A DNA stretch of 64,000 nucleotides. Origin: Geothrix sp. 21YS21S-4 (lineage in GTDB: Bacteria; Acidobacteriota; Holophagae; Holophagales; Holophagaceae). The notes under the pieces are model-generated. The model searched no databases. It was not told where the DNA came from and saw only the letters and a list, made by a program, of their open reading frames with translations. The stretch covers positions 868,001 through 932,000 of the forward strand of contig NZ_CP132719.1 of the NCBI RefSeq assembly GCF_030845995.1, in the 5' to 3' direction. Shown piece by piece: positions 27,600 through 36,862 of this stretch (position 1 is its first letter; each line of letters begins with the position of its first letter). The translations under genes and the position numbers were made by a program.

Positions 27600-27761
27600 A
27601 TGATCCGCGTCCGGGGTTCCGTGGAAGCTCTCAAGGCGCTCCTCGCGCCGGGCGATGAGCCCCGGGCGGAGCGGAGGCCGGCGTCGCCGGCGGACCGGAA
27701 GGAGGCCCCTCGCGCGGCGGCGGGGCCCGCGGCGGCCGGGGAGGTGCGGAATGCTGAGTGA
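27600..27761 (+). CDS. Small protein overlapping the HmuS-like gene
   Basis: 53 residues. ATG is preceded by ggagg at five bases, a strong ribosome-binding site. The N-terminus IRVRGSVEALKALLAPGDE could form a short helix; the rest is rich in Ala, Pro, Arg and Glu and looks disordered. The last 11 bases overlap the start of the HmuS-like gene, which has no comparable ribosome-binding site, so translation of the two is likely coupled. Position recalls HemP/HmuP small proteins beside haem-uptake genes, but the characteristic HemP C-terminus is absent and I do not claim homology. Confidence 0.6.
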   Translation: MIRVRGSVEALKALLAPGDEPRAERRPASPADRKEAPRAAAGPAAAGEVRNAE

Positions 27762-28767
27762 AGGGAACTGGATCGGATCGTTCACGGCCGGGGAAGCCCG
27801 GAGCAGGGAAGGCGGACCTTCGGATCTGGAGGCGCTCCACGCCCGCGAGGACATCCGGCTGATGCCCCTCCAGCGGAACGCCCGGGGCCTCCTGCTGGAC
27901 CTTCCTTCGCTGGGGCGCGTGGACTACACCACCCGCAACGCCTGCGTCACCTGCACCCGCCGGGAAGCGGTCAAGGTCGTCCTGCCCGGTGACGAGGGCG
28001 CCACCCTGTTCGGCGACGCCAGCGGCCTGCGGTGGCTGGATGCCTCCTGGCGGCACACGGTGGCGGTGCTCAGCCGCACCATGGACTTCACCGACACGCC
28101 GCCCTGCCTTCTGCTGTTCGGGGAAGGCGGCGACCTCGCCCACCAGGTGACGCTGCCGGATCCCGCCGCCTGGGAGGCGTTCATCACCCTGGTCCGCCGT
28201 CACCACGGCTGCTGGAACTGCCTGCGGCACCGCCCCGCCGCCGCGGGCCCCGTGGTCCCGAAATCCCTCGACTGCCCCGTGTGGATGCTGCGCGAGGCGT
28301 GGAGCCAGGCGGAATCCGACCGCGACCTGGAGGTCCGGCTGGATGGCCTCGGCATCGACCGCCTTCTCGCGCTGCGGGCCATGGAGGGCCTCTACACCCA
28401 CCTCGTCCCCCGGCACGACCTGGCGGGCTTCCTCCAGGGATTGGCGGACGCGGGTCTGCCGGTTCACGCCCAGGTGGGCAACCGCCACTGCACCCAGGTT
28501 CTCGAATCTCCCGTGGAGGAGCTGGTCCTGGGCTCCCAGGGCTGGACCTTCCGGATGGGCGACGCCGCCCTGGAGCTGGATCCCTCCCGCCTCGACGGGA
28601 TCTGGTCCGTGACCCAGCCCACCCCTTCCGGCGAGCGCCACCGGCTGGAGTGCTACGACGCGGCCGGGGAGCGGGTCCTGGCCTTCGCCAGTCCCCAGGC
28701 GCCGGATGCCCTGGCGCGGCTGGGCTGGCAGCGGCTGCTGGGCCGGTTGGATGGGCTCTCCTTCTGA
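27751..28767 (+). CDS. HemS/HmuS-like haem-handling protein
   Basis: 338 residues, the usual length for the two-repeat HemS/HmuS/ChuS family of cytoplasmic haem-binding or haem-degrading proteins. The first repeat contains LPSLGRVDYTTRNACVTCTR, comparable to the family LGxVxxxTRN segment, and the second repeat begins around residue 190. Sequence divergence is considerable, so the exact activity (haem storage, transfer or ring opening) is open. Position behind a TonB receptor and in front of ferritin supports a role in iron release from haem. No haem ABC transporter is present here. Confidence 0.7.
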   Translation: MLSEGNWIGSFTAGEARSREGGPSDLEALHAREDIRLMPLQRNARGLLLDLPSLGRVDYTTRNACVTCTRREAVKVVLPGDEGATLFGDASGLRWLDASWRHTVAVLSRTMDFTDTPPCLLLFGEGGDLAHQVTLPDPAAWEAFITLVRRHHGCWNCLRHRPAAAGPVVPKSLDCPVWMLREAWSQAESDRDLEVRLDGLGIDRLLALRAMEGLYTHLVPRHDLAGFLQGLADAGLPVHAQVGNRHCTQVLESPVEELVLGSQGWTFRMGDAALELDPSRLDGIWSVTQPTPSGERHRLECYDAAGERVLAFASPQAPDALARLGWQRLLGRLDGLSF

Positions 28768-28817
28768 GCCCTCGCGCTAGACTCTTCTTCATCCCATAGC
28801 GGAGAAGGAGGTCATTC

Positions 28818-29312
28818 GTGATCAGCAAGACCATGCAGGACGCGCTGAACGCTCAGATCAACCTGGAGCAGTATTCCGCCCAGCTGTATCTGGCCATGGG
28901 CGCCCATTGCGCCGGCAAGAGCTTCAAGGGCTTCGCCCACTGGCTGGCGGTGCAGGCCTCCGAGGAGACCGCCCACGCCGCCAAGCTGATCACCTTCCTC
29001 CTGGACCGCGGCGGCAAGCTGGAGCTGCAGGCCATCGCCGCGCCCCCCAAGGATTTCGGCGGCGTGATCCAGGTCTTCGAGCAGACCCTGGGCCACGAGA
29101 AGACCATCACCGCGAGCATCAACGCCTTGTTCGAGCTGGCCCGGGCCGAGAAGGACCACGCCAGCGAGATCGCCCTCCAGTGGTACGTCACCGAGCAGGT
29201 GGAGGAAGAGGCGGGCGTGGGCGAGATCGTGGATCACCTGCACGCCGTCGGCGATCAGGGTGGGGCCATCTGGTACCTGGACTCCAAGATGGGCAAGCGC
29301 GGGAAGAGGTAA
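28818..29312 (+). CDS. Ferritin
   Basis: 164 residues, non-haem ferritin of the bacterial FtnA type. MQDALNAQINLEQYSAQLYL, SEETAHAAKLITFLLDRGG and the later EKDHASEIALQWYVTEQVEEE provide the Glu/His ferroxidase ligands of the four-helix bundle. The start is GTG with aaggaggt five bases upstream. The C-terminus has a Lys/Arg tail (SKMGKRGKR). The protein oxidises and stores iron in the cytoplasm and is well placed to take iron freed from haem. A convergent terminator follows. Confidence 0.95.
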   Translation: MISKTMQDALNAQINLEQYSAQLYLAMGAHCAGKSFKGFAHWLAVQASEETAHAAKLITFLLDRGGKLELQAIAAPPKDFGGVIQVFEQTLGHEKTITASINALFELARAEKDHASEIALQWYVTEQVEEEAGVGEIVDHLHAVGDQGGAIWYLDSKMGKRGKR

Positions 29313-29330
29313 GCCGCCGCCAGCTTCCGG

Positions 29331-29352
29331 AGGGGCCGCTGCTGCGGCCCCT
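29331..29352. terminator. Terminator between ferritin and the beta-barrel gene
   Basis: AGGGGCCGC and GCGGCCCCT pair around TGCT and are followed by TCGCTTT. It lies between convergent genes and can act on both strands. Confidence 0.75.
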
Positions 29353-29358
29353 TCGCTT

Positions 29359-30198
29359 TCAGGGCGTCCGCGCGGCCTTCCCGAAGGGGTGCTCGAAGCT
29401 GAGGTAGAGGAGCAGGGCCGTCTCCCCGCGGGTGGGGCCCACGCCGAAGGGCACCGCCACCCCGGGCACGACCTGGAGGCCGCCGGGAAAGTCGTAGGCC
29501 CAGCGGATGCCGGGGCTGAGGTAGGCCGCGCCCTGGCCCTGCACGGATCCGGGGCCCATCACGCGCTGGGTGCGGGTGTAGAGATACTCCAGCATCAGGT
29601 TGAACCGGGGGGCCGCCAGCCAGACGAAGCTCTGGCCCAGCTCCCAGTCCCGCGTCGTCGCCCGGGCCGCGGCGGTGCCCGCGCGCGGGGTGAGGGTGCC
29701 GCCGGCGTTGAAATGGCCGACCAGGCTTGGACCGAGGGTGAAGCTCACCGGCAGGCTCACCTGATACCCGGCCGCGCCCTTGCCGTAGCCGTCCTCGGCG
29801 TCGCCCGTGGGCAGCAGGAGGGAGAACCGGGGCGCCACGGCCAGCGCGGCGTCCCCGTCGCCCACCAGCTGGTAGCGGTAGTTCAGGGCGACGTCCCCGA
29901 AGCCCTGCCTCCGGCCCGGCGCCGCGCCGATCCGCTGCCAGGGCAGGGTGTAGCTGAGCTGGTGGGCGATCCCGCCGACCGGCCATTCCTGGGTGAAGAC
30001 CGCGGTCCAGTCCCCCGTCCGCCGGTCGCGGGTGAAGGTGTTGATGTGCTGCACCACGCCCGGGTCCTGGTTGTAGGCCTCTTCCACCAGGAAGGAGTTG
30101 TCCTGGATGGGACCGGGCGGCCGGTCCTGCGCGGCCAGGGAGGCGGCGAGGAGGAGGGCCGGCCAGCCGGCGCGGAGGGGGGAGAGCGTCGCGGACAT
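29359..30198 (-). CDS. Outer-membrane beta-barrel transporter-like protein
   Basis: 279 residues with a signal peptide (WPALLLAASLAAQ). The mature part alternates hydrophobic and polar residues in short strands separated by Gly/Asp turns, as in the MetA-pathway-like outer-membrane proteins: FTQEWPVGGIAHQLSYTLPW, GFGDVALNYRYQLVG, FSLLLPTGDAEDGYGKG. It ends in PFGKAARTP, not in an aromatic residue. What it transports is unknown. It is divergent from the first S46 peptidase gene with about 95 bases between starts. Confidence 0.65.
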   Translation of the reverse strand: MSATLSPLRAGWPALLLAASLAAQDRPPGPIQDNSFLVEEAYNQDPGVVQHINTFTRDRRTGDWTAVFTQEWPVGGIAHQLSYTLPWQRIGAAPGRRQGFGDVALNYRYQLVGDGDAALAVAPRFSLLLPTGDAEDGYGKGAAGYQVSLPVSFTLGPSLVGHFNAGGTLTPRAGTAAARATTRDWELGQSFVWLAAPRFNLMLEYLYTRTQRVMGPGSVQGQGAAYLSPGIRWAYDFPGGLQVVPGVAVPFGVGPTRGETALLLYLSFEHPFGKAARTP

Positions 30199-30293
30199 GG
30201 CGCCGATGATGGGTCTCGCGCCGGGGTGAAAGCGATACTTCGTGATACGATGGTCATTTACCGCCGCCAGCCGTTCGTTCGAAGGAGAATCCC

Positions 30294-32375
30294 ATGCAGC
30301 CCCGCGCCCTGACCCTGTCCGTGCTCGCCCTGGCCCTGGCCGGATCCGCCCTCCGGGCGGAAGAAGGCATGTGGACTTTCGACAACCTGCCGACCAAGAA
30401 GATCTCCGAGAAGTACGGCTGGGCGCCGGACCAGGCCTGGCTCGACCACGTCCGCCTCTCCGCCCTGCGGTTCCCCGGCGGATCGGGCTCCTTCGTCAGC
30501 AAGGACGGGCTGGTGCTCACCAACCATCACGTCGGCCGCGGCTGGATCCAGCGCGTCAGCAGCAAGGAGGCCGACTACGTGAAGAACGGCTTCGCCGCCG
30601 CCACCCGCGAGCAGGAGATCAAGGTTCCCGGGCTGGAGCTGATGACGCTCATGGCCATGGAGAACGTCACCGCCCGGGTGGCCAAGGCCGTGAAGCCCGG
30701 CACGCCCGAGAAGGCCGCCCTGAAGGCCCGGGACGCCGAGATCGAGAAGATCAAGCAGGAGATGCAGGAGAAGAGCGGGCTCACCTGCGAGCACGTCACC
30801 CTCTACCAGGGCGGCGAGCACTGGATCTACAGCTACAAGAAGCACACCGACGTGCGCCTGGTGTTCGCGCCCGAGCAGCAGATCGCCTTCTTCGGCGGCG
30901 ATCCCGACAACTTCACCTACCCCCGCCACAACCTGGACTTCTCCATCTTCCGCGTCTACGAGAACGGCAAGCCCTACGCGCCCTCGCAGTTCCTGAAGTG
31001 GACGGACACCGGCCTCAAGGCGGGCGACCTCACCTTCGTCACCGGCCATCCCGGCCGCACCAGCCGCCAGGACACGCTGGCCCAGATGATCTACTCCCGC
31101 GACTTCGCCATTCCCATGCGCCTGAAGTCCATGGAGCGCCGCAAGGCCGCGATGGTGGCCTACGGCAAGACCTCGCCCGAGGCCGCCCGCCAGGTCAACA
31201 CCCAGATCTTCGGGATCGAGAACAGCATCAAGGCCACCACCGGCTACTGGTCCGGGCTGAAGAACAAGGAGGCCATGGCCCGCATCGAGGCCGCCGAGAA
31301 GGACCTGCGCGCCCGCGTCGCCAAGGATCCCAACCTCGCCGCCGAGACCGGCCAGAGCTGGACCAAGATCGATCAGGCCACCCAGGTGGCGAAGGGGCTG
31401 ACCAAGGAATCCCTCAACGTCGGCACGGCCAATTCCGTGCTGCTCGGCCACGCCCTCACCCTCGTGCGGATCGCCGACGAGGAAGGCCTCCCCAGCGAGA
31501 AGCGCCTGGCCGAGTACAGCGACGCCAACCTGAAGGCGGCCAAGGCCCGCGTCGGAATTCCCGCGCCCTTCTACAAGGAGCAGGAGATCTTCCTGTTCAC
31601 GCAGGGACTGGAAGATGCCGTCAAGGAACTGGGGTCTCAGCACCCCTTCGTAAAGGCGATGCTGGGCGGGAAGTCCCCCGCGGAAGCGGCGAAGGCCGCG
31701 GTCGAGGGTTCCAAGCTGGCGGATCCCGAAGTCCGCAAGGCGCTGCTGGCCGGCGGGAAGAAGGCCGTCGCCGAGTCCCAGGATCCGATGATCGTGCTCG
31801 CCCGCAAGCTCGATCCCCTGAGCCGCTCCCTCCGCAAGAAGCAGGAGGAGCAGGTCCAGAGCGTGATTACCGAGCACGGCACCCGCATCGCCAAGGCCCG
31901 CTTCGCCGTCTACGGCAAGAACACCTATCCCGACGCCACCTTCACCCTGCGCCTCTCCTACGGCGCCGTGGCGGAGTACAAGGGCAACGGGACGCTGATC
32001 CAGCCCTTCACGACCTTCGGCGGCCTCTTCGACCGCTACGACGGGTGGGGCGGCAACGCGGCCCACGCCCACGAGAACGCCTGGACGCTGCCCCAGCGCT
32101 GGGTGGACAAGCGGGCGGAGTTGAACCCCTCGCTGCCGTTCAACTTCGTCCACAAGGTGGACATCATCGGCGGCAACTCCGGCTCCCCCGTCATCGACAC
32201 CAAGGGCGAGCTGGTGGGCCTGATCTTCGACGGCAACATCGAGAGCCTGCCGGGCAACTACTTCTACGACGAGGCCGTGAACCGCGGCGTCTCCGTGGAT
32301 GCCCGCGCCATCGTCCACGCCCTGGACAAGGTCTACGGCGCCGCGTCGCTCGTCGCCGAGCTGACGGGCAAGTAG
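30294..32375 (+). CDS. S46 family dipeptidyl-peptidase, paralogue 1
   Basis: 693 residues with a signal peptide (about 1-22), typical of S46 DPP7/DPP11-like enzymes that remove dipeptides from oligopeptides in the periplasm. The catalytic His is in LVLTNHHV (about 79), the Asp lies in the LDFSIFRVYENGKPY region, and the nucleophile Ser in GGNSGSPV (about 629). Eighteen residues after that Ser, the position that distinguishes DPP7 (Gly) from DPP11 (Arg), is Gly in FDGN. A preference for hydrophobic residues is therefore predicted. The start has aaggaga upstream. It is the first of four tandem copies and the most divergent in its leader sequence. Confidence 0.93.
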   Translation: MQPRALTLSVLALALAGSALRAEEGMWTFDNLPTKKISEKYGWAPDQAWLDHVRLSALRFPGGSGSFVSKDGLVLTNHHVGRGWIQRVSSKEADYVKNGFAAATREQEIKVPGLELMTLMAMENVTARVAKAVKPGTPEKAALKARDAEIEKIKQEMQEKSGLTCEHVTLYQGGEHWIYSYKKHTDVRLVFAPEQQIAFFGGDPDNFTYPRHNLDFSIFRVYENGKPYAPSQFLKWTDTGLKAGDLTFVTGHPGRTSRQDTLAQMIYSRDFAIPMRLKSMERRKAAMVAYGKTSPEAARQVNTQIFGIENSIKATTGYWSGLKNKEAMARIEAAEKDLRARVAKDPNLAAETGQSWTKIDQATQVAKGLTKESLNVGTANSVLLGHALTLVRIADEEGLPSEKRLAEYSDANLKAAKARVGIPAPFYKEQEIFLFTQGLEDAVKELGSQHPFVKAMLGGKSPAEAAKAAVEGSKLADPEVRKALLAGGKKAVAESQDPMIVLARKLDPLSRSLRKKQEEQVQSVITEHGTRIAKARFAVYGKNTYPDATFTLRLSYGAVAEYKGNGTLIQPFTTFGGLFDRYDGWGGNAAHAHENAWTLPQRWVDKRAELNPSLPFNFVHKVDIIGGNSGSPVIDTKGELVGLIFDGNIESLPGNYFYDEAVNRGVSVDARAIVHALDKVYGAASLVAELTGK

Positions 32376-32399
32376 GACTCCGCTAGGGGGAAAGGTCTC

Positions 32400-32466
32400 T
32401 CACCGCAGAGGGCGCAGATAAAAGCAGAGCCTGGGTTTTCATCTGCAAAATCTGCGTCATCTGCGG
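32400..32466. repeat. CGCAGAT-family hairpin before S46 paralogue 2
   Basis: accgcagagggcgcagataaaa and atctgcgtcatctgcggt are inverted arms around about 25 bases. The right arm ends roughly 30 bases before the next ATG. Confidence 0.85.
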
Positions 32467-32497
32467 TTCCTCTTCCTGAATTTCTTCCGGAGTTCCC

Positions 32498-34576
32498 ATG
32501 CGCCTGACCGCCGTCGCCCCGTCCCTCGCATTGCTGCTTGCCCTCCCCGCGTTGCGCGCGGACGAGGGGATGTGGACCTTCGACAACCTGCCCCTCGCGC
32601 AGCTCAAGGCCGCCCACGGCTTCGAGCCCACGCGGGAATGGCTCGACCACCTGCGCCTCGCCAGTCTGCGCTTCCCCGGCGGGTCGGGCTCCTTCGTCAG
32701 CGCCGACGGGCTGGTCCTCACGAACCACCACGTCGTGCGCGGGCTGGTTCAGCGGCTGTCGACGCGGGAGCGGGACCTGCTGAAGGACGGGTTCGTCGCC
32801 GCGGACCGCGGCGCGGAGCTGAAGGTCCCCGGGCTCGAACTGATGCAGCTCGTCCAGGCCGTGGACATCACCGCCCGCGTGGCCCAGGCCCCCGGCCGCA
32901 CGGAGGCCGAGGTGCTACGGGCCCGGGAGCTGGAGAGCCAGAAGGCCCGGGAGGAACTTCGCGTCCGCACCGGGCTCACCGTGGAGATCGTCTCCCTCTA
33001 CCAGGGCGGCCAGACCTGGCTCTACGGCTACCGGAAGTTCACCGACGTGCGCCTCGTCGTGGCGCCGGAACTGGCGGTGGCGCGGTTCGGCGGGGACTAC
33101 GACAACTTCACCTATCCGCGCCACCACTTGGATTTCGCGCTGCTGCGGGTCTACGAGCAGGGTCGGCCCTACCGCCCCGAGCACCACCTGGCCTGGACCC
33201 GCGGCGGGCTGAAGGCGGGAGATTCCACCTTCGTATCCGGCCATCCGGGCTCCACCAGCCGCCTGTGGACCCTCTCCCAGATGCGCCACGCGCGGGACGC
33301 CGGCACTCCGCGCCAGATCAAGACCATGGAGCGCCGCCGCGCCGCCCTGGAGGCCTTCGCCGCCCGCGGGTTCGAAGCCCGCGCCCTGGTGGGCGGCCAG
33401 ATCTACAGCCTGGACAACGGCCTCAAGGCCACCCGGGGCTACCTCGCCGGCCTGAAGGACGCGGAAGGGATGGCCCAAGTGGAAGCCGCCGAGCGCCGGC
33501 TGGTGGCCGCGGTGGCGGCCGATCCGCGGCTGAAGGCCGAGGCGGGCGGGAGCTGGGAGCGGATCGAGGGCGCCCTCCGCGAATCGGAAGCCCTGGCCCC
33601 CGAAACCCAGGTGGTCCACGCCCGGAGTTCCGAGCTGTTGGCCACGGCGCTCAACCTCGTGCGGATTCCCGCGGAGGTCGCCAAGCCCGAGAAGGACCGC
33701 CTGCCGGAGTTTTCCGACGGCGGCCTGCAGGCCCTCCGCGAGCGCCTGATCAAGCCCCGTCCCGTCCCTTTCGACGCCGCCCTGGAGGTCCACCTCCTGA
33801 CTGACGGGCTGAAGGAGGCGCAGGAGGTGCTGGGCGCCGACCACCCCTTCGTGAAGGCGATGCTGGGCGGCGCGACGCCGGAGGCCGCGGCGCGGAAGGC
33901 GGTGGAAGGCAGCCGCCTTCAGGATCCCGACGAAGTGCGGCGGCTGCTCGACGGGGGCGCCCCGGCCCTGGCCGCCAGCGGCGACGCGATGATCGCCCTG
34001 GCGCGGATCCTGGATCCCTTCCAGCGGGACCTCCGCACCCGCACCGAGGCGCGGGTAGAAGGGCCCCTCCGCGATCACGCCGCGCGGATCGCCCGCGCCC
34101 GCTTCGCCCTCTACGGCACGTCCACCTATCCGGACGCCACCTTCACGCTCCGCTTCTCCGCGGGCGCCGTCGCCGCCTATCCCGCGAACGGAACCCTGAT
34201 CCAGCCCTTCACCACCTTCCACGGCCTGATGGATCGCTTCGAGGGTTGGGGCGGAACGGCCTCCGGCCTCGATCGGGACACCTGGCGCCTGCCCGCCCGC
34301 TGGCTGGCCCGCCGGGACACCCTCACCCTGACCACGCCCTACAACTTCGTCTCCACCAACGACATCATCGGCGGCAACTCCGGCAGCCCCGTGGTGGACA
34401 AGCGCGGCGAGCTGGTGGGCCTGGCCTTCGACGGCAACCTGGAGAGCCTCCCGGCCCGCTACTACTACGACGGCCGAGCCAACCGCACCGTCAGCGTGGA
34501 TGCCCGCGCCATCCTCGAAGTCCTCGCCAAGATCTACGAGGCCCCGCGCCTCGTGGCCGAGCTGACGGGGAAATGA
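32498..34576 (+). CDS. S46 family dipeptidyl-peptidase, paralogue 2
   Basis: 692 residues. The signal peptide RLTAVAPSLALLLALPALRA is followed by DEGMWTFDNLPLAQLK, the conserved S46 mature N-terminus. LVLTNHHV carries the catalytic His, LDFALLRVYEQGRPY the Asp region and GGNSGSPVVDKRG the Ser. The +18 position is Gly (FDGN), as in DPP7. The middle helical domain differs from paralogue 1 at many positions, so this is an old duplication. The start is preceded by cggag. Confidence 0.93.
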   Translation: MRLTAVAPSLALLLALPALRADEGMWTFDNLPLAQLKAAHGFEPTREWLDHLRLASLRFPGGSGSFVSADGLVLTNHHVVRGLVQRLSTRERDLLKDGFVAADRGAELKVPGLELMQLVQAVDITARVAQAPGRTEAEVLRARELESQKAREELRVRTGLTVEIVSLYQGGQTWLYGYRKFTDVRLVVAPELAVARFGGDYDNFTYPRHHLDFALLRVYEQGRPYRPEHHLAWTRGGLKAGDSTFVSGHPGSTSRLWTLSQMRHARDAGTPRQIKTMERRRAALEAFAARGFEARALVGGQIYSLDNGLKATRGYLAGLKDAEGMAQVEAAERRLVAAVAADPRLKAEAGGSWERIEGALRESEALAPETQVVHARSSELLATALNLVRIPAEVAKPEKDRLPEFSDGGLQALRERLIKPRPVPFDAALEVHLLTDGLKEAQEVLGADHPFVKAMLGGATPEAAARKAVEGSRLQDPDEVRRLLDGGAPALAASGDAMIALARILDPFQRDLRTRTEARVEGPLRDHAARIARARFALYGTSTYPDATFTLRFSAGAVAAYPANGTLIQPFTTFHGLMDRFEGWGGTASGLDRDTWRLPARWLARRDTLTLTTPYNFVSTNDIIGGNSGSPVVDKRGELVGLAFDGNLESLPARYYYDGRANRTVSVDARAILEVLAKIYEAPRLVAELTGK

Positions 34577-34584
34577 ACTTTCAA

Positions 34585-34652
34585 CCGCAGATGACGCAGA
34601 TAAAAGCGGATCCTCGGATTTTCATCTGCGAAATCTGCGTCCTCTGCGGTTC
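34585..34652. repeat. CGCAGAT-family hairpin before S46 paralogue 3
   Basis: aaccgcagatgacgcagata and tctgcgtcctctgcggtt are inverted arms. The sequence from the hairpin to the ATG is nearly the same as in the other two S46 spacers. Confidence 0.85.
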
Positions 34653-34681
34653 CCCTTTCTGAATTTGCTTTCGGAGTTTCC

Positions 34682-36748
34682 ATGCGCCTCACCGCTCTCG
34701 CCATGTCCCTTGCCTCGGTCCTCGCCCTTCCCGCGCTGCGGGCGGACGAGGGGATGTGGACCTTCGACAACGTCCCCGCTCCCAAGATCAAGGCCAAGTA
34801 CGGGTGGGCGCCGGGCCAGGCGTGGCTGGACCACGTGCGCCTGTCGGCGGTGCGCTTTCCCGGCGGGTCGGGCTCCTTCGTCAGCAAGGACGGGCTGGTG
34901 CTCACCAACCACCACGTGGGCCACCACTGGACCCAGCTCGTCTCCGACGCCCAGCACGACTACGTGAAGAACGGCTTCGTCGCTGCGGGACGGGACCAGG
35001 AGATCAAGGTTCCGGGCCTCGCGCTGCTCACGCTCGTGGAGGTGGAGAACGTCACCGCGCAGGTGGAGAAGGCCGTGCCCAGCGGCGCGGATGACCAGGC
35101 CGCCGCCAAGGCCAAGTCGGACGCGCTCGCCGCCCTCGCGAAGGAGCAGACCGCGCGGACGGGCCTGGACTGCCAGCCGGTCATCCTCTACCAGGGCGGC
35201 CAGTCCTGGATCTACCGCTACAAGAAGCACACCGACGTGCGCCTGGTGATGTCCCCGGAATACGGCGTGGCCGCCTTCGGCAAGGACTGGGACAACTTCA
35301 GCTGGCCGCGCCACGACCTGGATTTCAGCCTCTTCCGCGTCTACGAGAACGGCAAGCCCTACGCGCCGCCCCACCACCTCGCCTGGGGGAAAGGTGCGGG
35401 CTACGGCGACCTGGTGTTCACCGTGGGCCACCCCGGCCGCACCTCGCGGCTGGAGACCCTGGCCCAGATGGAGGCCAAGCGCGACGTGACGAATCCTCTC
35501 GCTTTGCGCGGGCTGGACCGCGGCCGTACCGCCCTCCACGCCTACGCCGCCCAGGGCGAGGAACAGGCCCGCACGGTCTCCGACCAACTCATGAGCCTGG
35601 AGAACGCCTACAAGGTGGTTGCGGGCGAGACCGATGGGCTGAAGGACGTCGCGGCCATGGCCAAGGTGGCGGCGGCGGAGAAGGAGCTGCGGGCCAAGGT
35701 CGCGGCGGATCCCAAGCTGCAGGCCCTGGCCGGGGACAGCTGGAGCCGCATCGCGGAGGCCGTCGCCCAGCAGGGCGCCTTCGCCAAGGAGGCGTCCGTG
35801 GCGGCCGCGCTCCGCACCAGCGTCCTGGGCATCGCCCTGCCGCTGCACCGCTACGCCTCCGAGCGGGCGAAGCCCGCCGACCAGCGGTCGCCCGAGTACC
35901 GCGATGAAAAGGCGCTGGAGGCCCTCAAGGCGACGCTGAAGCGCCAACCCGCGGAGGAAGTGGCCGCTGGGACCCTGGTGCTCCAGATCGCCCTGGCCGG
36001 CGCCCTGGACGAGCTGGGCCCGGATCATCCCCTGACCCGCCAGCTGCTCGACGGGAAGACGCCCAAGGCCGCCGCGAAGGCCCTGTCCGCTGGGTCGCGT
36101 CTCGCCGATCCCGCCGTCCGGACGGCCCTGGCCGACGGCGATCCCCGCGCGATCCTCGAAAGCGGGGACCCCGCGCTGGTGGTGGCCCGGGGCCTGTCCG
36201 CGCGGCTGGAGGAGGTCCAGCGGAAGCAGCGGGCGCTCCAGGCCGTCGTCTCCGAGCACCTGGCGCGGATCGCCAAGGCCCGGTTCGCGGTCTACGGCAC
36301 CTCGGCCTATCCGGACGCCACCTTCACCCTGCGGCTGTCCTACGGCGCCATCGAGACCTACCCGAGCGCGGGCACCCTGGCCCAGCCCTTCACGACCTTC
36401 GCGGGGATGTACGATCGCGCCGCCGCCTGGGGGCCGAAGGCCGAGGGCGGTTCCTGGGAGGTGCCGCAGCGCTGGTTGGCCCGCCGCGCTGCGCTCGACT
36501 TGTTCACGCCCTACAACTTCATCTCCACGAACGACATCATCGGCGGCAACTCCGGCAGTCCCGTGGTGGACAAGCGCGGCGAGCTGGTGGGCCTGGCCTT
36601 CGACGGCAACATCGAGAGCAACGCCGGCCGCTACTACTTCGACGCCCGCGTGAACCGCTGCCTGTCCGTGGACGTCCGCGCCATCGTCGAAGCCCTCGAC
36701 AAGGTCTACGACGCCAAGCACCTCGTCGCCGAGCTGACGGGGAAGTGA
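34682..36748 (+). CDS. S46 family dipeptidyl-peptidase, paralogue 3
   Basis: 688 residues with signal peptide RLTALAMSLASVLALPALRA. Catalytic His in LVLTNHHVGHHW, Asp region LDFSLFRVYENGKPY and Ser in GGNSGSPVVDKRG. The +18 residue is Gly (FDGN). It differs from the others by GKDWDNFSWPRHDLDF where they have G-D-P/Y-D-N-F/Y-T-Y-P-R-H, next to the catalytic Asp. The C-terminal 90 residues are very close to paralogue 2, suggesting recent duplication or gene conversion there. Confidence 0.93.
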   Translation: MRLTALAMSLASVLALPALRADEGMWTFDNVPAPKIKAKYGWAPGQAWLDHVRLSAVRFPGGSGSFVSKDGLVLTNHHVGHHWTQLVSDAQHDYVKNGFVAAGRDQEIKVPGLALLTLVEVENVTAQVEKAVPSGADDQAAAKAKSDALAALAKEQTARTGLDCQPVILYQGGQSWIYRYKKHTDVRLVMSPEYGVAAFGKDWDNFSWPRHDLDFSLFRVYENGKPYAPPHHLAWGKGAGYGDLVFTVGHPGRTSRLETLAQMEAKRDVTNPLALRGLDRGRTALHAYAAQGEEQARTVSDQLMSLENAYKVVAGETDGLKDVAAMAKVAAAEKELRAKVAADPKLQALAGDSWSRIAEAVAQQGAFAKEASVAAALRTSVLGIALPLHRYASERAKPADQRSPEYRDEKALEALKATLKRQPAEEVAAGTLVLQIALAGALDELGPDHPLTRQLLDGKTPKAAAKALSAGSRLADPAVRTALADGDPRAILESGDPALVVARGLSARLEEVQRKQRALQAVVSEHLARIAKARFAVYGTSAYPDATFTLRLSYGAIETYPSAGTLAQPFTTFAGMYDRAAAWGPKAEGGSWEVPQRWLARRAALDLFTPYNFISTNDIIGGNSGSPVVDKRGELVGLAFDGNIESNAGRYYFDARVNRCLSVDVRAIVEALDKVYDAKHLVAELTGK

Positions 36749-36755
36749 ACCTTCA

Positions 36756-36832
36756 ACCGCAGATGACGCAGAGGGCGCAGATAAGGACAGGTCCTCGATT
36801 TTCTATCTGCGAAATCTGCGTCATCTGCGGTT
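36756..36832. repeat. CGCAGAT-family hairpin before S46 paralogue 4
   Basis: accgcagatgacgcagaggg and atctgcgtcatctgcggt arms are inverted around a central region slightly longer than in the other two copies. Confidence 0.85.
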
Positions 36833-36862
36833 TCCCTTCCTGAATTTGTTTTCGGAGTTCCC

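Noticed and set aside
27600-27761. Calling the small ORF hemP/hmuP
   Set aside because: Position fits, but the typical HemP C-terminal pattern is missing, so the name would not be justified.
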